DNA of 64,000 bases, from positions 124,001 through 188,000 of the forward strand of contig CANLQD010000002.1 in the NCBI GenBank assembly GCA_947493175.1, in the 5' to 3' direction. The notes beneath the pieces are model-generated. The model made no database searches. It saw only the letters and a list, made by a program, of their open reading frames with translations, and was not told where the DNA came from. How positions within the stretch are numbered: the stretch's first letter is position 1; each line of letters begins with the position of its first letter. This document shows, piece by piece, positions 29,387 to 38,258 of this stretch. Origin of the DNA: an uncultured Flavobacteriaceae bacterium. Lineage in GTDB: Bacteria; Bacteroidota; Bacteroidia; Flavobacteriales; Flavobacteriaceae. A program made the translations under genes and the position numbers.

Positions 29387-30286
29387 ATGAAACATGTGAT
29401 TTTTCTTCTAAGCGCCTTTTTTTTTCTAACTACCCCGTTCTCATGGTCCCAGGAAAAGAAAAAAGTGTTACTAGATGCCGATACCGCAAATGAAGTGGAT
29501 GACCTTTTCGCCTTATCCCGAATTTTAATGGAACCAACGGTAGAGATACTGGCACTTAACGCTGCACAGTGGCAAACCAGCCATTGGGCCTCCCCCAACG
29601 CAATGGAAGATAGTTATCGCCTTAATCAAATGTTATTGGGGGTGATGAACCTGGATGTAAAAACCAATAGGGGCGGGATGGCAAGGATGTATGACTGGGG
29701 GAATCGTGCCAGGTATTCTGCGGCAGCCGAAGAAATCATTGCCCAGGCCGAGGCCCTCGAAGAAGGCGAAAAGTTAAACGTATTGGCCTTAGGTGCACTT
29801 ACGAACGTGGCCTCTGCCGTTTTTATCGAACCAAATATTGAAAGCAAGCTGCGGGTATATTGGCTGGGCAGTAGCTACGATTTTGAAAATGAAGTGCTCG
29901 GCCGAAATGACTTCAATTGTGCGATGGATCAGTACGCCTTTACACATTTACTATTTTCAGAGGTTGAGATGCATATCATACCCGTCAACGTGGCATCAAA
30001 AATGACATTTGATTATGACGAAACCCGTGCCAAGCTCGCCAACCGCCCTTTGGGAGATTTTCTTTTAAAAATCTGGGATGACCACATTGATGGTGGCCGT
30101 CTTTCAAGAACTATTTGGGACTTATCGATTATTGATGCATTTCTGTATCCGGAATGGGCTACGGAAGTAACCATTACTACTTCTAAGGATAATGGCAATC
30201 GCAACGTATTCTATTATAAGGATATCGATGCGGATAAAATGTTGACAGACTTTTTTGAGAAAGTCACTACATATCAAAGGCCATAA
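29387..30286 (+). CDS. Secreted inosine-uridine-type nucleoside hydrolase
   Basis: 299 residues. A cleavable signal (FLLSAFFFLTTPFSWSQE) is followed at once by the family motif VLLDADTANEVDDLFALSRIL (DxDxxxxDD, calcium and ribose binding). LNVLALGALTNVASAV and the Asp-containing EVLGRNDFNCAMDQYAFTHLL (GRNDFNxxxD) are the other ligands. It hydrolyses the N-glycosidic bond of ribonucleosides, here probably in the periplasm for nucleoside scavenging. It is monocistronic, with about 220 bases upstream. Substrate preference is not predictable. Confidence 0.9.
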   Translation: MKHVIFLLSAFFFLTTPFSWSQEKKKVLLDADTANEVDDLFALSRILMEPTVEILALNAAQWQTSHWASPNAMEDSYRLNQMLLGVMNLDVKTNRGGMARMYDWGNRARYSAAAEEIIAQAEALEEGEKLNVLALGALTNVASAVFIEPNIESKLRVYWLGSSYDFENEVLGRNDFNCAMDQYAFTHLLFSEVEMHIIPVNVASKMTFDYDETRAKLANRPLGDFLLKIWDDHIDGGRLSRTIWDLSIIDAFLYPEWATEVTITTSKDNGNRNVFYYKDIDADKMLTDFFEKVTTYQRP

Positions 30287-30363
30287 GTATTGGCTGAATC
30301 GTCTATAAGTACTCGAAGTTTCGTCAACTTGATGTAATGATGGTTTAAGAACTACAACCAGCG

Positions 30364-31140
30364 TTAAACCGCCTGTTTTTTCTCCGAAAGGTATTTCCAA
30401 TAGCGTTTCGGTACATGTTGGGTGTGTAACTTTCTGTTGATGCGCGATTTAATATGGGTACTTTTAAAGTAATCGTTCCACAGATCCTGATACGCATACT
30501 CCTCGCCGGAAAATGTATCATTTTTTCGAATGCTGTTCCCGTATACCTCCTGAAGGTCCAATGAAATAATTTCGACAGATTTCAAATTGTAGTACAAGCC
30601 ATATTTTCGTTTCACATCATAGATAATCCATTCTTGATCGGCATATCGGGAACGAAAGTGTTTTGAAATTAGCGGCAACACATCGAAATCCGGTTCGATA
30701 TTGGCAAAGTAAATACCATCTTGGGTCAGTTGAAACCGAACAAAGGCCTCCATGCGGTGTTTTTCGCGCCCCACACTTTTGGCCAATTGGCTTATTTTCA
30801 AAACCAAGCTATCCGAAAAATCGCTCGTGGATGTTGGCATTTTGGCAAACAACTTTCGAATATATCGGTAGAGTATCAATTCGATACCTCTTTGTCCGCT
30901 TAAATAGGAGAAGTAGATATTTTTAATGGCTACATTACTTTTTGCCTGAATGCCGTTCCAAACGCGCTTTGCCTTGTCCATTTGGGTGAAAACGGTTTCT
31001 GTTTCCGAAAAAAGACCGTTTTGACAAATTGCATTGCTCTGAATGTCCGCTATCTGCAAACGCTCCTCAAATGCCTTGAAAACTGTAGTTAAGAATCCGT
31101 TGAAACTTCCGTCGTAGATTAAAATTTTTGCTGTTTCCAT
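30364..31140 (-). CDS. TIGR03915-family putative DNA-repair protein (DUF4130)
   Basis: 258 residues. The start ILIYDGSFNGFLTTVFKAFEER is typical of the family; the central MEAFVRFQLTQDGIYFANIEPDFDVLPLISKHFRSRYADQEWIIYDVKRKYGLYYN is the DUF4130 domain also seen fused to some uracil-DNA glycosylases. It is always found beside a radical SAM protein of the type encoded directly upstream here (70 bases apart). The pair resembles spore-photoproduct-lyase-like repair systems by position only; the reaction is unknown. The predicted first gene of the operon sits under the operators at 32502-32556. Confidence 0.88.
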   Translation of the reverse strand: METAKILIYDGSFNGFLTTVFKAFEERLQIADIQSNAICQNGLFSETETVFTQMDKAKRVWNGIQAKSNVAIKNIYFSYLSGQRGIELILYRYIRKLFAKMPTSTSDFSDSLVLKISQLAKSVGREKHRMEAFVRFQLTQDGIYFANIEPDFDVLPLISKHFRSRYADQEWIIYDVKRKYGLYYNLKSVEIISLDLQEVYGNSIRKNDTFSGEEYAYQDLWNDYFKSTHIKSRINRKLHTQHVPKRYWKYLSEKKQAV

Positions 31141-31210
31141 ATCAATGGGCCTTTAAAGATTTTCGCTTCCGCTTCACAACAAGCAGGTTGGCGAAAATGA
31201 GATGTACGTA

Positions 31211-32473
31211 TCAATTGAATAGCCGTAACTGGCTGCTATAATGCTGCCTGAATTTTCCTTGTGAATTTTTAATGATCAATCCTTTTAGGGTTTCGGGTTC
31301 TAGATCTTTTCGTTGCCAATGTCTTGAATTACAAACGATAAAGTATTGGGCACGATTGAGGGCTATTCCTATTTTTTTTAGATGTTCCCAACTCAATTGG
31401 CGGTATTGTCGCGCTTTTAGAATGCGATGTACAGACTGCATACCTATTCCTGGAACACGGGCCAATAGGCGCTTATCGGCGGTATTGATGTCTACTGGGA
31501 AATGATGTAGGTTTCGTAAGGCCCAACCGAGTTTGGGATCTACTTCCATATCAAGATTGGGATGTTGTTTGTTCAATAGCTCCCGTACATCGAACCCGTA
31601 GAACCGAAGCAGCCAGTCGGTCTGGTACAACCGATTCTCGCGAAGCATGGGTACCTGTGAACCTATGCTCGGTAAGCGACTGTCTTCGGCAACGGGTACA
31701 TAGCCCGAATAATAAACCCGTTTCATGCGATACTCGCTATAGTAGTGCGTGGCGGCATACATAATATCCTTGTCCGATTCTCCCGTTGCTCCAACGATCA
31801 TCTGGGTGCTCTGACCGGCGGGTGCATAGGTCGGGGTGCTTCGAATTACTTTTTTCTCCGCTCGATGCCGTACAATTTCATTTTTCACCTTCAACATAGG
31901 TTTCGTAAAATCTTCATGTCGTTTGTCGGGAGCCAATAATTGAAGGCCGGATATAGTGGGGATTTCGATATTTACGGAGAGTCGATCCGCATACAACCCG
32001 GCCTCATACATTAATTCATCACTGGCGCCCGGAATGGACTTTAAGTGGATGTATCCATTAAAATTTTCCTTTAACCGCAACTGCCTGGCAACAGCCACCA
32101 AGCGTTCCATCGTATAATCGGGACTTTTAAAGATCCCGGAGCTTAAAAAAAGTCCTTCTATGTAGTTACGTCGGTAAAAGCTAATAGTAAGGTCTACCAC
32201 CTCTTGAATCTTAAAGGCCGCCCGCTTGATGTCATTGCTTTTGCGGGTTACACAATAAGCACAATCGAAGATGCAGTAGTTGGTCAATAAAACTTTCAGC
32301 AATGATATACAGCGCCCGTCTTCAGTATAACTATGACAGATACCCATTCCGCTACTATTGCCCAATCCTCCGTTCTTATTAGCTCGTTTGCTGCCGCTAC
32401 TTGAGCAGGAAACGTCATATTTTGCTGCATCTGCGAGGATATTGAGTTTTTCTCGGATTCGTTCGAAAGACAT
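31211..32473 (-). CDS. Putative DNA modification/repair radical SAM protein
   Basis: 420 residues of the TIGR03916 type. The radical SAM cluster is C67/C71/C74 in LLTNYCIFDCAYCVTRKSND. Extra conserved-looking Cys precede it (C23, C46, C55 in SCSSS and GICHSYTEDGRC), possibly a second site. GYIHLKSIPGASDELMYEAGLYADRLSVNIEIPT follows in the barrel. The C-terminus holds a helix-hairpin-helix DNA-binding motif (RLLARVPGIGMQSVHRILKARQYRQLSWEHLKKIGIAL), which supports DNA as substrate. It starts an operon with the DUF4130 partner, divergent from an S24 repressor. Confidence 0.9.
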   Translation of the reverse strand: MSFERIREKLNILADAAKYDVSCSSSGSKRANKNGGLGNSSGMGICHSYTEDGRCISLLKVLLTNYCIFDCAYCVTRKSNDIKRAAFKIQEVVDLTISFYRRNYIEGLFLSSGIFKSPDYTMERLVAVARQLRLKENFNGYIHLKSIPGASDELMYEAGLYADRLSVNIEIPTISGLQLLAPDKRHEDFTKPMLKVKNEIVRHRAEKKVIRSTPTYAPAGQSTQMIVGATGESDKDIMYAATHYYSEYRMKRVYYSGYVPVAEDSRLPSIGSQVPMLRENRLYQTDWLLRFYGFDVRELLNKQHPNLDMEVDPKLGWALRNLHHFPVDINTADKRLLARVPGIGMQSVHRILKARQYRQLSWEHLKKIGIALNRAQYFIVCNSRHWQRKDLEPETLKGLIIKNSQGKFRQHYSSQLRLFN

Positions 32474-32492
32474 AGGTGGTTTGTAATTAATC

Positions 32493-32569
32493 CAAAATTA
32501 TGGAATAATTCCTAATTATGGAAATAATCCATAAAAAGTTTTGGAAATAATCCATATTGTGTATATTTG
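32493..32569. promoter_or_regulatory. Divergent promoters with three repressor-like palindromes
   Basis: Rightward promoter: TTG (32541-32543), 18 bases, TATATTTG (32562-32569) for the S24 repressor gene. Leftward -7 box: TAATTTTG on the minus strand (32500-32493). Palindromes: GGAATAATTCC (32502-32512), TTATGGAAATAATCCATAA (32516-32534, 7-bp arms) and TGGAAATAATCCA (32542-32554). The last lies between the rightward -33 and -7 boxes; the first lies directly upstream of the leftward -7 box. This is the expected layout for an autoregulated repressor that also controls the repair genes. Confidence 0.75.
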
Positions 32570-32596
32570 AAAAGATGTAAGAAATGTAAACTCCTC

Positions 32597-33361
32597 ATGG
32601 AAAACGAATTAACACTCAAGCGTTTTATAGATCTCAGAAGGGATTTAGGCCATACCCAAGCAGAATTTGCCAAGTTATTGGGTATTTCCAATACGACTGC
32701 CGACATTGAACGGGGGCGTACGAAGCTGTCCGGAAAAGTAGTGGCCGAGTTATTGAAACAATTCAAGGTAAACCCGCTTTGGTTGTTCGGGGAAAGCGAG
32801 GAAAAGTTCCTTCAGCCCTCCAATGTAAGTGTGATTCCAAAGGTGGTCACTGTTGATGCTGCCGATAATGAGAATATGGTATTGGTCAATGCAAAAGCAG
32901 CAGCGGGGTATCCACAGAATATTCAAGACACTAGTTGGTACCAACAACTCCCAGCTTTTGACCTGCCAATTCCCGAATTTCGGAATTCCACCTATCGTGG
33001 TTTTCAGGTAGAAGGGGATAGTATGTACCCCAACCTAAAACCAGGAGATTGGGTGTTAGCACGGGGTGTGGAACATATCGACTATGTGAACGCCAATAAA
33101 ATGTACGTGGTCGTGTTGGAAGATGCGGTTTTGGTCAAAAAAATAGAACGAAAACCCAATTCCAATAACGTCACCTTGATATCTTTAAATGAAAGTTATC
33201 CGCCTTATGAAATCAAGCCATTTCAGATTCAGGAGCTTTGGGAAGTGAATAGTAAAATTACCTTTAGTCTAGATGCGACTACCGATAAAGGACTTCTTAA
33301 ACAGCTACAAGAATCCATGGATGAATTGAAAAGTCAATTTAAACACGTTAAGAAAGTCTAA
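32597..33361 (+). CDS. LexA-like repressor: XRE HTH plus S24 autopeptidase
   Basis: 254 residues from the ATG at 32597; a TTG ten codons upstream overlaps the predicted -7 box and is unlikely to be the start. The N-terminal XRE helix-turn-helix (FIDLRRDLGHTQAEFAKLLGISNTTADIERGRTKLS) is followed by the S24 domain. The Ala-Gly scissile bond is A103-G104 in AKAAAGYP, nucleophile S142 in VEGDSMYPNLKPGD and general base K181 in VLVKKIER, all as in LexA/CI/UmuD. It should cleave itself on RecA filaments and release its operators. It is probably a damage-responsive regulator of the divergent radical SAM/DUF4130 operon. Confidence 0.9.
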   Translation: MENELTLKRFIDLRRDLGHTQAEFAKLLGISNTTADIERGRTKLSGKVVAELLKQFKVNPLWLFGESEEKFLQPSNVSVIPKVVTVDAADNENMVLVNAKAAAGYPQNIQDTSWYQQLPAFDLPIPEFRNSTYRGFQVEGDSMYPNLKPGDWVLARGVEHIDYVNANKMYVVVLEDAVLVKKIERKPNSNNVTLISLNESYPPYEIKPFQIQELWEVNSKITFSLDATTDKGLLKQLQESMDELKSQFKHVKKV

Positions 33362-33395
33362 GAAATAGAGCGCAAGACAGACCGTAAGTTTGATA

Positions 33396-33824
33396 CTATC
33401 GATAGCGTATGTTGTAAATACCGCTTTCCTTCAGTTTAAACCCTAAGCTTTTATATAGTTGAATAGCTGGTAGCCGGTGATGTCCCGTAAACAACAAGAT
33501 TTCCCCTAAGTTTCTTTTCTTTCCTTCTGCCAACAATGCTTCCATTAACAATCTGCCTATTCCCTTACCTCGATGTTCCTGGTCGACCACTACATCCTCG
33601 ATCATTCCCTTGTACCCCGAGATTACTTTGTAGAGACCCATCAAAGCGATACCCACCACTATTCCGTTTATTTTGCAACATATGATGATAGTAGGGTGCT
33701 CGCCTTCCAGTATTTTTTTTAGGGGTAGCTGTTGAATCTGCGCATTCAGTTGTTTATACAATTGGGTAATTTGATCTTGTAATGTTGTGTCTATATCCGA
33801 TAATCGGAGAAGCTGCAGTTTCAT
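33396..33824 (-). CDS. GNAT family N-acetyltransferase
   Basis: 142 residues. The acetyl-CoA-binding region is DVVVDQEHRGKGIGRLLMEALLAEGKKRNLGEILLFTG (R/Q-x-x-G-x-G/A pattern RGKGIG), followed by AIQLYKSLGFKLKESGIYNIRYR, the usual end. No extra domain is present, so the acceptor amine (small molecule or protein) cannot be named. It is single, convergent with the S24 repressor gene, with 34 bases between them. Confidence 0.88.
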   Translation of the reverse strand: MKLQLLRLSDIDTTLQDQITQLYKQLNAQIQQLPLKKILEGEHPTIIICCKINGIVVGIALMGLYKVISGYKGMIEDVVVDQEHRGKGIGRLLMEALLAEGKKRNLGEILLFTGHHRLPAIQLYKSLGFKLKESGIYNIRYR

Positions 33825-33940
33825 GATATGTCTTTATCTGTAAAATTAAGAAACAATCCCTGTTTGCTTGCCGGATACGGTAGTATTTCAGAATTTGTGA
33901 ATTATCGTATATTTATTGGTCAACCAACCTTAGAAACCGC

Positions 33941-35014
33941 ATGATGAGATTTTTAACCGTAGTGGTGTTATTGCTATCACTACAACCGGCCAATTCACAA
34001 GATGTAAAAGACACACTCTTGGTTGGCTATACATCTGCTCCACCATTTCTGGTAACAGAAAACGGACGATTGGCAGGAATCAATAGTTGGCTGTGGAAAC
34101 GGGTTGCCAAAGACCTTGATTTGGAATACCGTTTGGTACCTATGTCGTTTTCCCCAATGCTTGATTCCTTGAAGGCAGGTAACATTGACGTGAGTATCAA
34201 CCCCTTGACCATTACGAGCGAGCGAAGTAAACAGATGGAATTTACACATTCTTTCTACGCTTCGAATGCTACGATAGCGGTTGCGGAGCTTTCTTCCTTT
34301 CAAAGATTGCTACGGTTTCTTCAAGGTTTTTTTAGCCTTAACTTCTTACGAGGCCTGTTGGCCTTGTTGGCCATTATCCTAATTTTTGGATTTGCAGGCT
34401 GGTATTTCGAGCGAAAACAAAACCCAGGACATTTTCGCCGCGGGTGGCGGGGGATCTGGGACGGCTTATGGTGGTCTGCCGTTACCCTAACAACTGTTGG
34501 TTATGGGGACAAGGCCCCAAAAAGTGGTTTTGGCAAACTAGCCGCACTGGTATTAATGTTTACGGGACTTTTGTTTATTTCAGGACTTACGGCCAGTATC
34601 GCTTCAAGCCTAACGGTGAATCAACTAAACAGTAATCCAAATAGTTTTAATGAGTTTAAAGAGCGTGCAGTCGGGTCGATCAACAATACCAGTAGTATTC
34701 AATTTTTGAGGGAGCATTTCTTTAAGGATGTACATGCTTTTGAAAGCGTCACCGAAGGTCTTCGGGCTTTGAACAAGAACAAAATAGAGGCATTTGTCTA
34801 CGACGAACCCATATTGCGATATCGAATTCAAAAAGACACGTCGTTGAACAAGGTGTCGGTGCTGCCTATTAAATTTGATGTACAATTCTATGCTTTCGGA
34901 TTGGCCAAAAACCAGATAGAACTAGAGCAGGCTATTTCCCAGCAGATCCTGGAAATTATGGAAACCGCGGAATGGCAAATTGTGCTGAATGAATTCGGCC
35001 TTACCGAATTATAG
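33941..35014 (+). CDS. GluR0-type ligand-gated potassium channel
   Basis: 357 residues: a signal peptide, a periplasmic ligand-binding domain split into S1 (about 22-125) and S2 (about 235-357), and between them TM1 (about 134-155), a pore loop with TTVGYGD (184-190, the K+ selectivity filter) and TM2 (about 198-222, ending GLTASIASSLTV, like the SYTANLAAF of animal glutamate receptors). Ligand-contact residues of the family are visible: R95 in ITSERSKQMEFT and an Asp in AFVYDEPIL. This is the architecture of cyanobacterial GluR0, where glutamate opens a K+ pore. The first two codons are both ATG (33941, 33944). Monocistronic. Confidence 0.92.
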   Translation: MMRFLTVVVLLLSLQPANSQDVKDTLLVGYTSAPPFLVTENGRLAGINSWLWKRVAKDLDLEYRLVPMSFSPMLDSLKAGNIDVSINPLTITSERSKQMEFTHSFYASNATIAVAELSSFQRLLRFLQGFFSLNFLRGLLALLAIILIFGFAGWYFERKQNPGHFRRGWRGIWDGLWWSAVTLTTVGYGDKAPKSGFGKLAALVLMFTGLLFISGLTASIASSLTVNQLNSNPNSFNEFKERAVGSINNTSSIQFLREHFFKDVHAFESVTEGLRALNKNKIEAFVYDEPILRYRIQKDTSLNKVSVLPIKFDVQFYAFGLAKNQIELEQAISQQILEIMETAEWQIVLNEFGLTEL

Positions 35015-35030
35015 AAACGGTTAAAGACGT

Positions 35031-35744
35031 TTAATCATAAGCTTTTACATCTCCCATATGGAGTGTTAACGGCCCTATTTTATGGGATGCGGGTAATGAC
35101 AAGCCGTTTTGCATTACTTTCCAGTCGTCCCAGGAGGCTTCCACTCCGCCAATAGGAATAATATGAACCCACATTTGGTAACTTTCTGGGAAACCCGTCG
35201 GTCCCAATTTCCATAAATAGGCATCCCCGGGAGTCGTACCGCCCGATGAATAGATGACCAATAAACCCTGAGAGCCATCTTCAAAGTCGACCAAGCTTCT
35301 TGAAGTACCCTTATCGAACACTTTGAAAGGAGCCACCAACCAAAACGAATCATTGTTGAAATAGGCCAACGCTTTTTCAACAATGGCTGCAGCTTCCGTA
35401 TCCATTAGAAGTGTGTTATCTTCATAAACGACACTTTTTTCAGGGGTGTTCAGATCTAAATCTACCTTATAATCCCTCCAGGAAACCTGTACTCTTCCGT
35501 TTTGCTTGTCCCACTGATAACGATGGGCACCACCAGCAAAGGTCCATTCCAAATAACGGGTTTTCTTGTACTGTTCGTTGTTCACGGCCTTTAGCATTTT
35601 TTCTGCCAAAGCATCCGCTTGGGGTCCGGCGGTGCCTTGAGGTAAAGGCTGGTCGTATAGCATATATAGCACTCCAAAAGCGACCACTCCTATGAGTAGG
35701 AACCCCAGTAGAATTTTAAGTAACCGTTTAAAAAATCGTTTCAT
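35031..35744 (-). CDS. Membrane-anchored protein of unknown function
   Basis: 237 residues. A Lys/Arg-rich N-terminus then a single membrane helix (ILLGFLLIGVVAFGVLYMLY) anchors a periplasmic domain with many aromatic residues (YLEWTFAGGAHRYQWDKQNGRVQVSWRDYKVDLDL ... GDAYLWKLGPTGFPESYQMWVHIIPIGGVEASWDDW). The pattern suggests an outer-membrane-lipoprotein-carrier-like beta sheet, but I do not recognise a named family. It is the convergent neighbour of the channel gene, with 16 bases between them. Confidence 0.75.
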   Translation of the reverse strand: MKRFFKRLLKILLGFLLIGVVAFGVLYMLYDQPLPQGTAGPQADALAEKMLKAVNNEQYKKTRYLEWTFAGGAHRYQWDKQNGRVQVSWRDYKVDLDLNTPEKSVVYEDNTLLMDTEAAAIVEKALAYFNNDSFWLVAPFKVFDKGTSRSLVDFEDGSQGLLVIYSSGGTTPGDAYLWKLGPTGFPESYQMWVHIIPIGGVEASWDDWKVMQNGLSLPASHKIGPLTLHMGDVKAYD

Positions 35745-35820
35745 CCTCTTTTAATGTTCTGTACTGGAAAACTCTTTCCTTTAGCCGAAACCAAACCAAG
35801 TGTGATCAGCGTACGGTAGT

Positions 35821-37512
35821 TTAGTAACCTACAGCCATATCATCTCCCCGTTTATCCGCGCCACCTTCTAATCTGCCGTCTGGCAGTACACATATCGCGT
35901 CGACCTTACCAATAATTGGCGTACGCTCTTCATTGATAATATACCCTTTTGATTTAAGTGCTGATTTTAATGCTTCTGAAAACCCTTCTGGTTCAAAGAT
36001 AACCATATCCGGGAGCCATTGATGATGAAAACGGGGGGCGTTGACGGCTTCCTGCATGCTCATATTGAACTCGTACCCATTCAGTATGGTTTGTGCCACC
36101 GCCGTAATGATGGTAGAACCTCCTGGAGTCCCTACGACCATATATAATTGCCCTTCCTTTTCTACTATGGTAGGGGTCATACTGCTAAGCATCCGTTTTT
36201 CGGGTGCGATACTGTTGGCATCGGCCCCGATGAGGCCAAACATATTGGGAACTCCTGGTTTGGCACTAAAATCGTCCATTTCATTGTTCAGGAAAAAACC
36301 AAGTTCATCGCAATATAATTTTGATCCATAGGCCCCGTTGAGGGTCGTGGTGACCGATACGGCATTTCCCTCCGAATCGACGATAGAGTAGTGGGTGGTC
36401 TCCATACTCTCTACAATTTCTACATTGCCCCGTTGTACGTCTTCTGATTTGGTTGCCTCGTCAAAGGAGAAATTGGCCATGCGTTCTTGAAGATAGCCAT
36501 TACTTAATAAAACGTCTAACGGAATGTCTACAAAATCAGGGTCACCCAGAAAATAATTGCGATCGGCATAGGCACGTCTGGAGGCTTCCGTAAATACTTG
36601 TATGGCTTCACTTGAATTATGACCGAATTCCTTTAGATTATAAGGTTCGATCATCTTAAAAATTTGATTGATGGTCACCCCGCCGCTACTTGGCGGACTC
36701 ATAGAAATAATCCTAAGGTCTTTATAATCGAAAATAATCGGTTGCCTCCATTTGGCTTCGTATTTGGCCAAGTCCTCTTCGGTGATGAAACCTCCTTTTT
36801 CTTGTATAAAGTTTGCCAAGGTTTTTGCCGTTTCTCCCTTGTAAAAGCCATCACGGCCATTTTCGGCAATACGGCGCAAGGTATTGGCCAATACGGGATA
36901 TCTAAGGGTGTCGCCCGCCGAGCAACCAATAGGAAAAGAGGTAGATCCATCATTTACCTCTAAGATAGCCTCCCGGTAGTTATCGAAGCGTTTGGCTTGT
37001 TTTTCGGTGGCTACGATTCCGTTTTCGGCAAGGGCGATTACAGGCGCTAAAATATCCTTTAGAGGTAACGAACCAAATTTTTCGTGTACTTCTATAATAC
37101 CGGCCACTGCACCGGGGACACCCACCGCAGTGGCTCCTTTGGTACTCATATTTGGGATTACATTGCCCAAGGAATCCAAGTACATATCTTTATGGGCCGA
37201 GAGCGGAGCCTTTTCACGGTAATCCAATCCGCCTACATTTCCATCTGTTTTTCGATACACCATAAAACCACCACCGCCTAAATTACCCGCAAAAGGATAC
37301 GCTACCACTAGGGCCATTTCGGTAGCGACCATAGCATCAAAGGCGTTGCCTCCTTTTTGAAGTATTTCTACACCGATTTTGGAAGCCTCTTCCCGGGCAG
37401 AAACAACCATTGCCTTTTCGGCAACGAGACCAGTGGGCGTAGCTGGTTGTTGTTTGCAATTAAGAAATAAAAAGATACTCAGAACGGGGAACAATAGTTT
37501 CAATCGGGTCAT
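35821..37512 (-). CDS. ggt: Gamma-glutamyltransferase
   Basis: 563 residues. The signal ends LFLNCKQQP, so it may be a lipoprotein. MVVSAREEASKIGVEILQKGGNAFDAMVATEMAL and PFAGNLGGGGFMVYR open the catalytic fold. The autoprocessing and catalytic threonine is in SMETTHYSIVDSEGNAVSVTTTLNGAYGSK, and MLSSMTPTIV...VVGTPGGSTIITAVAQTI is the substrate-binding end. The precursor splits before the Thr into large and small subunits, then hydrolyses gamma-glutamyl amides such as glutathione or transfers the glutamyl group in the periplasm. Single gene. Confidence 0.95.
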   Translation of the reverse strand: MTRLKLLFPVLSIFLFLNCKQQPATPTGLVAEKAMVVSAREEASKIGVEILQKGGNAFDAMVATEMALVVAYPFAGNLGGGGFMVYRKTDGNVGGLDYREKAPLSAHKDMYLDSLGNVIPNMSTKGATAVGVPGAVAGIIEVHEKFGSLPLKDILAPVIALAENGIVATEKQAKRFDNYREAILEVNDGSTSFPIGCSAGDTLRYPVLANTLRRIAENGRDGFYKGETAKTLANFIQEKGGFITEEDLAKYEAKWRQPIIFDYKDLRIISMSPPSSGGVTINQIFKMIEPYNLKEFGHNSSEAIQVFTEASRRAYADRNYFLGDPDFVDIPLDVLLSNGYLQERMANFSFDEATKSEDVQRGNVEIVESMETTHYSIVDSEGNAVSVTTTLNGAYGSKLYCDELGFFLNNEMDDFSAKPGVPNMFGLIGADANSIAPEKRMLSSMTPTIVEKEGQLYMVVGTPGGSTIITAVAQTILNGYEFNMSMQEAVNAPRFHHQWLPDMVIFEPEGFSEALKSALKSKGYIINEERTPIIGKVDAICVLPDGRLEGGADKRGDDMAVGY

Positions 37513-37558
37513 TCAATACTTAATTAAATTATGGTGTGATGGTTTTTCCTCTATTTTT

Positions 37559-38164
37559 TTATTTATCTCGGTCTTTCTCCAGTAATGAACGGTACTTTTG
37601 CTTGGAGAAAGCAATCAGTTCTTCAAAAAAAAGCGTAAACTCTTCTTCAAAAGCTTCGTAGTGTTCCTCAAGGTCCAAAATAGCAAAATTCATTTTGGAA
37701 CGGTTCTGTGTTCTTCGGTTCATGCCATTCAGCACCTTGGCAATACCTTCCATTTTAGAATAGTTGAATATCCAGTTATCGGAAATCATATAAGGCATCA
37801 TCCGTTTTACGCCATCAGGAAGTATGTCGTACCGATCTTCCAACAAATCATAAAAATCATCTACAAATTCTGCTAAGGGTTTATCAGCGTATCGCTTCCA
37901 ATTTTTGGCCAAAAAATGATCGTAAAAGATATCGACAATGACCCTGCTGTAATGGCTGTAGTTTTCGTGCAATCGCTTGCTGCTCTGTTTTGGAACCGGG
38001 TGCGTATCCGTGAAGGTGTCAATGGCCCGGTGTAGCAGTATTCCCTTTTGAACACGGTCGGGAAAATGTTTGTATTTATTGCCTCGGATGCTATCGGCGA
38101 TGAAGTTCCCGATTGTGATATCATCATCATCAAAAGACAAGTAAATATGAGCTAAAAAATTCAT
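37559..38164 (-). CDS. acpH: Acyl carrier protein phosphodiesterase (AcpH, DUF479)
   Basis: 201 residues from the ATG at 38164: MNFLAHIYLSFDDDDITIGNFIADSIRG (family opening with metal-binding Asp), GILLHRAIDTFTDTHPVPKQSSKRL (HRxIDxFTDxHP) and YSRVIVDIFYDHFLAKNW. These define the HD-like DUF479 family. The enzyme removes 4'-phosphopantetheine from holo-ACP. It is divergent from glmM (94 bases). Confidence 0.88.
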   Translation of the reverse strand: MNFLAHIYLSFDDDDITIGNFIADSIRGNKYKHFPDRVQKGILLHRAIDTFTDTHPVPKQSSKRLHENYSHYSRVIVDIFYDHFLAKNWKRYADKPLAEFVDDFYDLLEDRYDILPDGVKRMMPYMISDNWIFNYSKMEGIAKVLNGMNRRTQNRSKMNFAILDLEEHYEAFEEEFTLFFEELIAFSKQKYRSLLEKDRDK

Positions 38165-38209
38165 AGGAACCAAAGAAGCTTCTTCGCGTCGAATTTACGA
38201 ATTAAGCCG

Positions 38210-38238
38210 TTGCGATTAACGGCAACCTTCTATATTTG
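38210..38238 (+). promoter_or_regulatory. Predicted Bacteroidota promoter for glmM
   Basis: TTG (38210-38212), 18 bases, TATATTTG (38231-38238); the ATG follows 20 bases later. Confidence 0.75.
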
Positions 38239-38258
38239 CAAAAACTTTTTAACACAGT

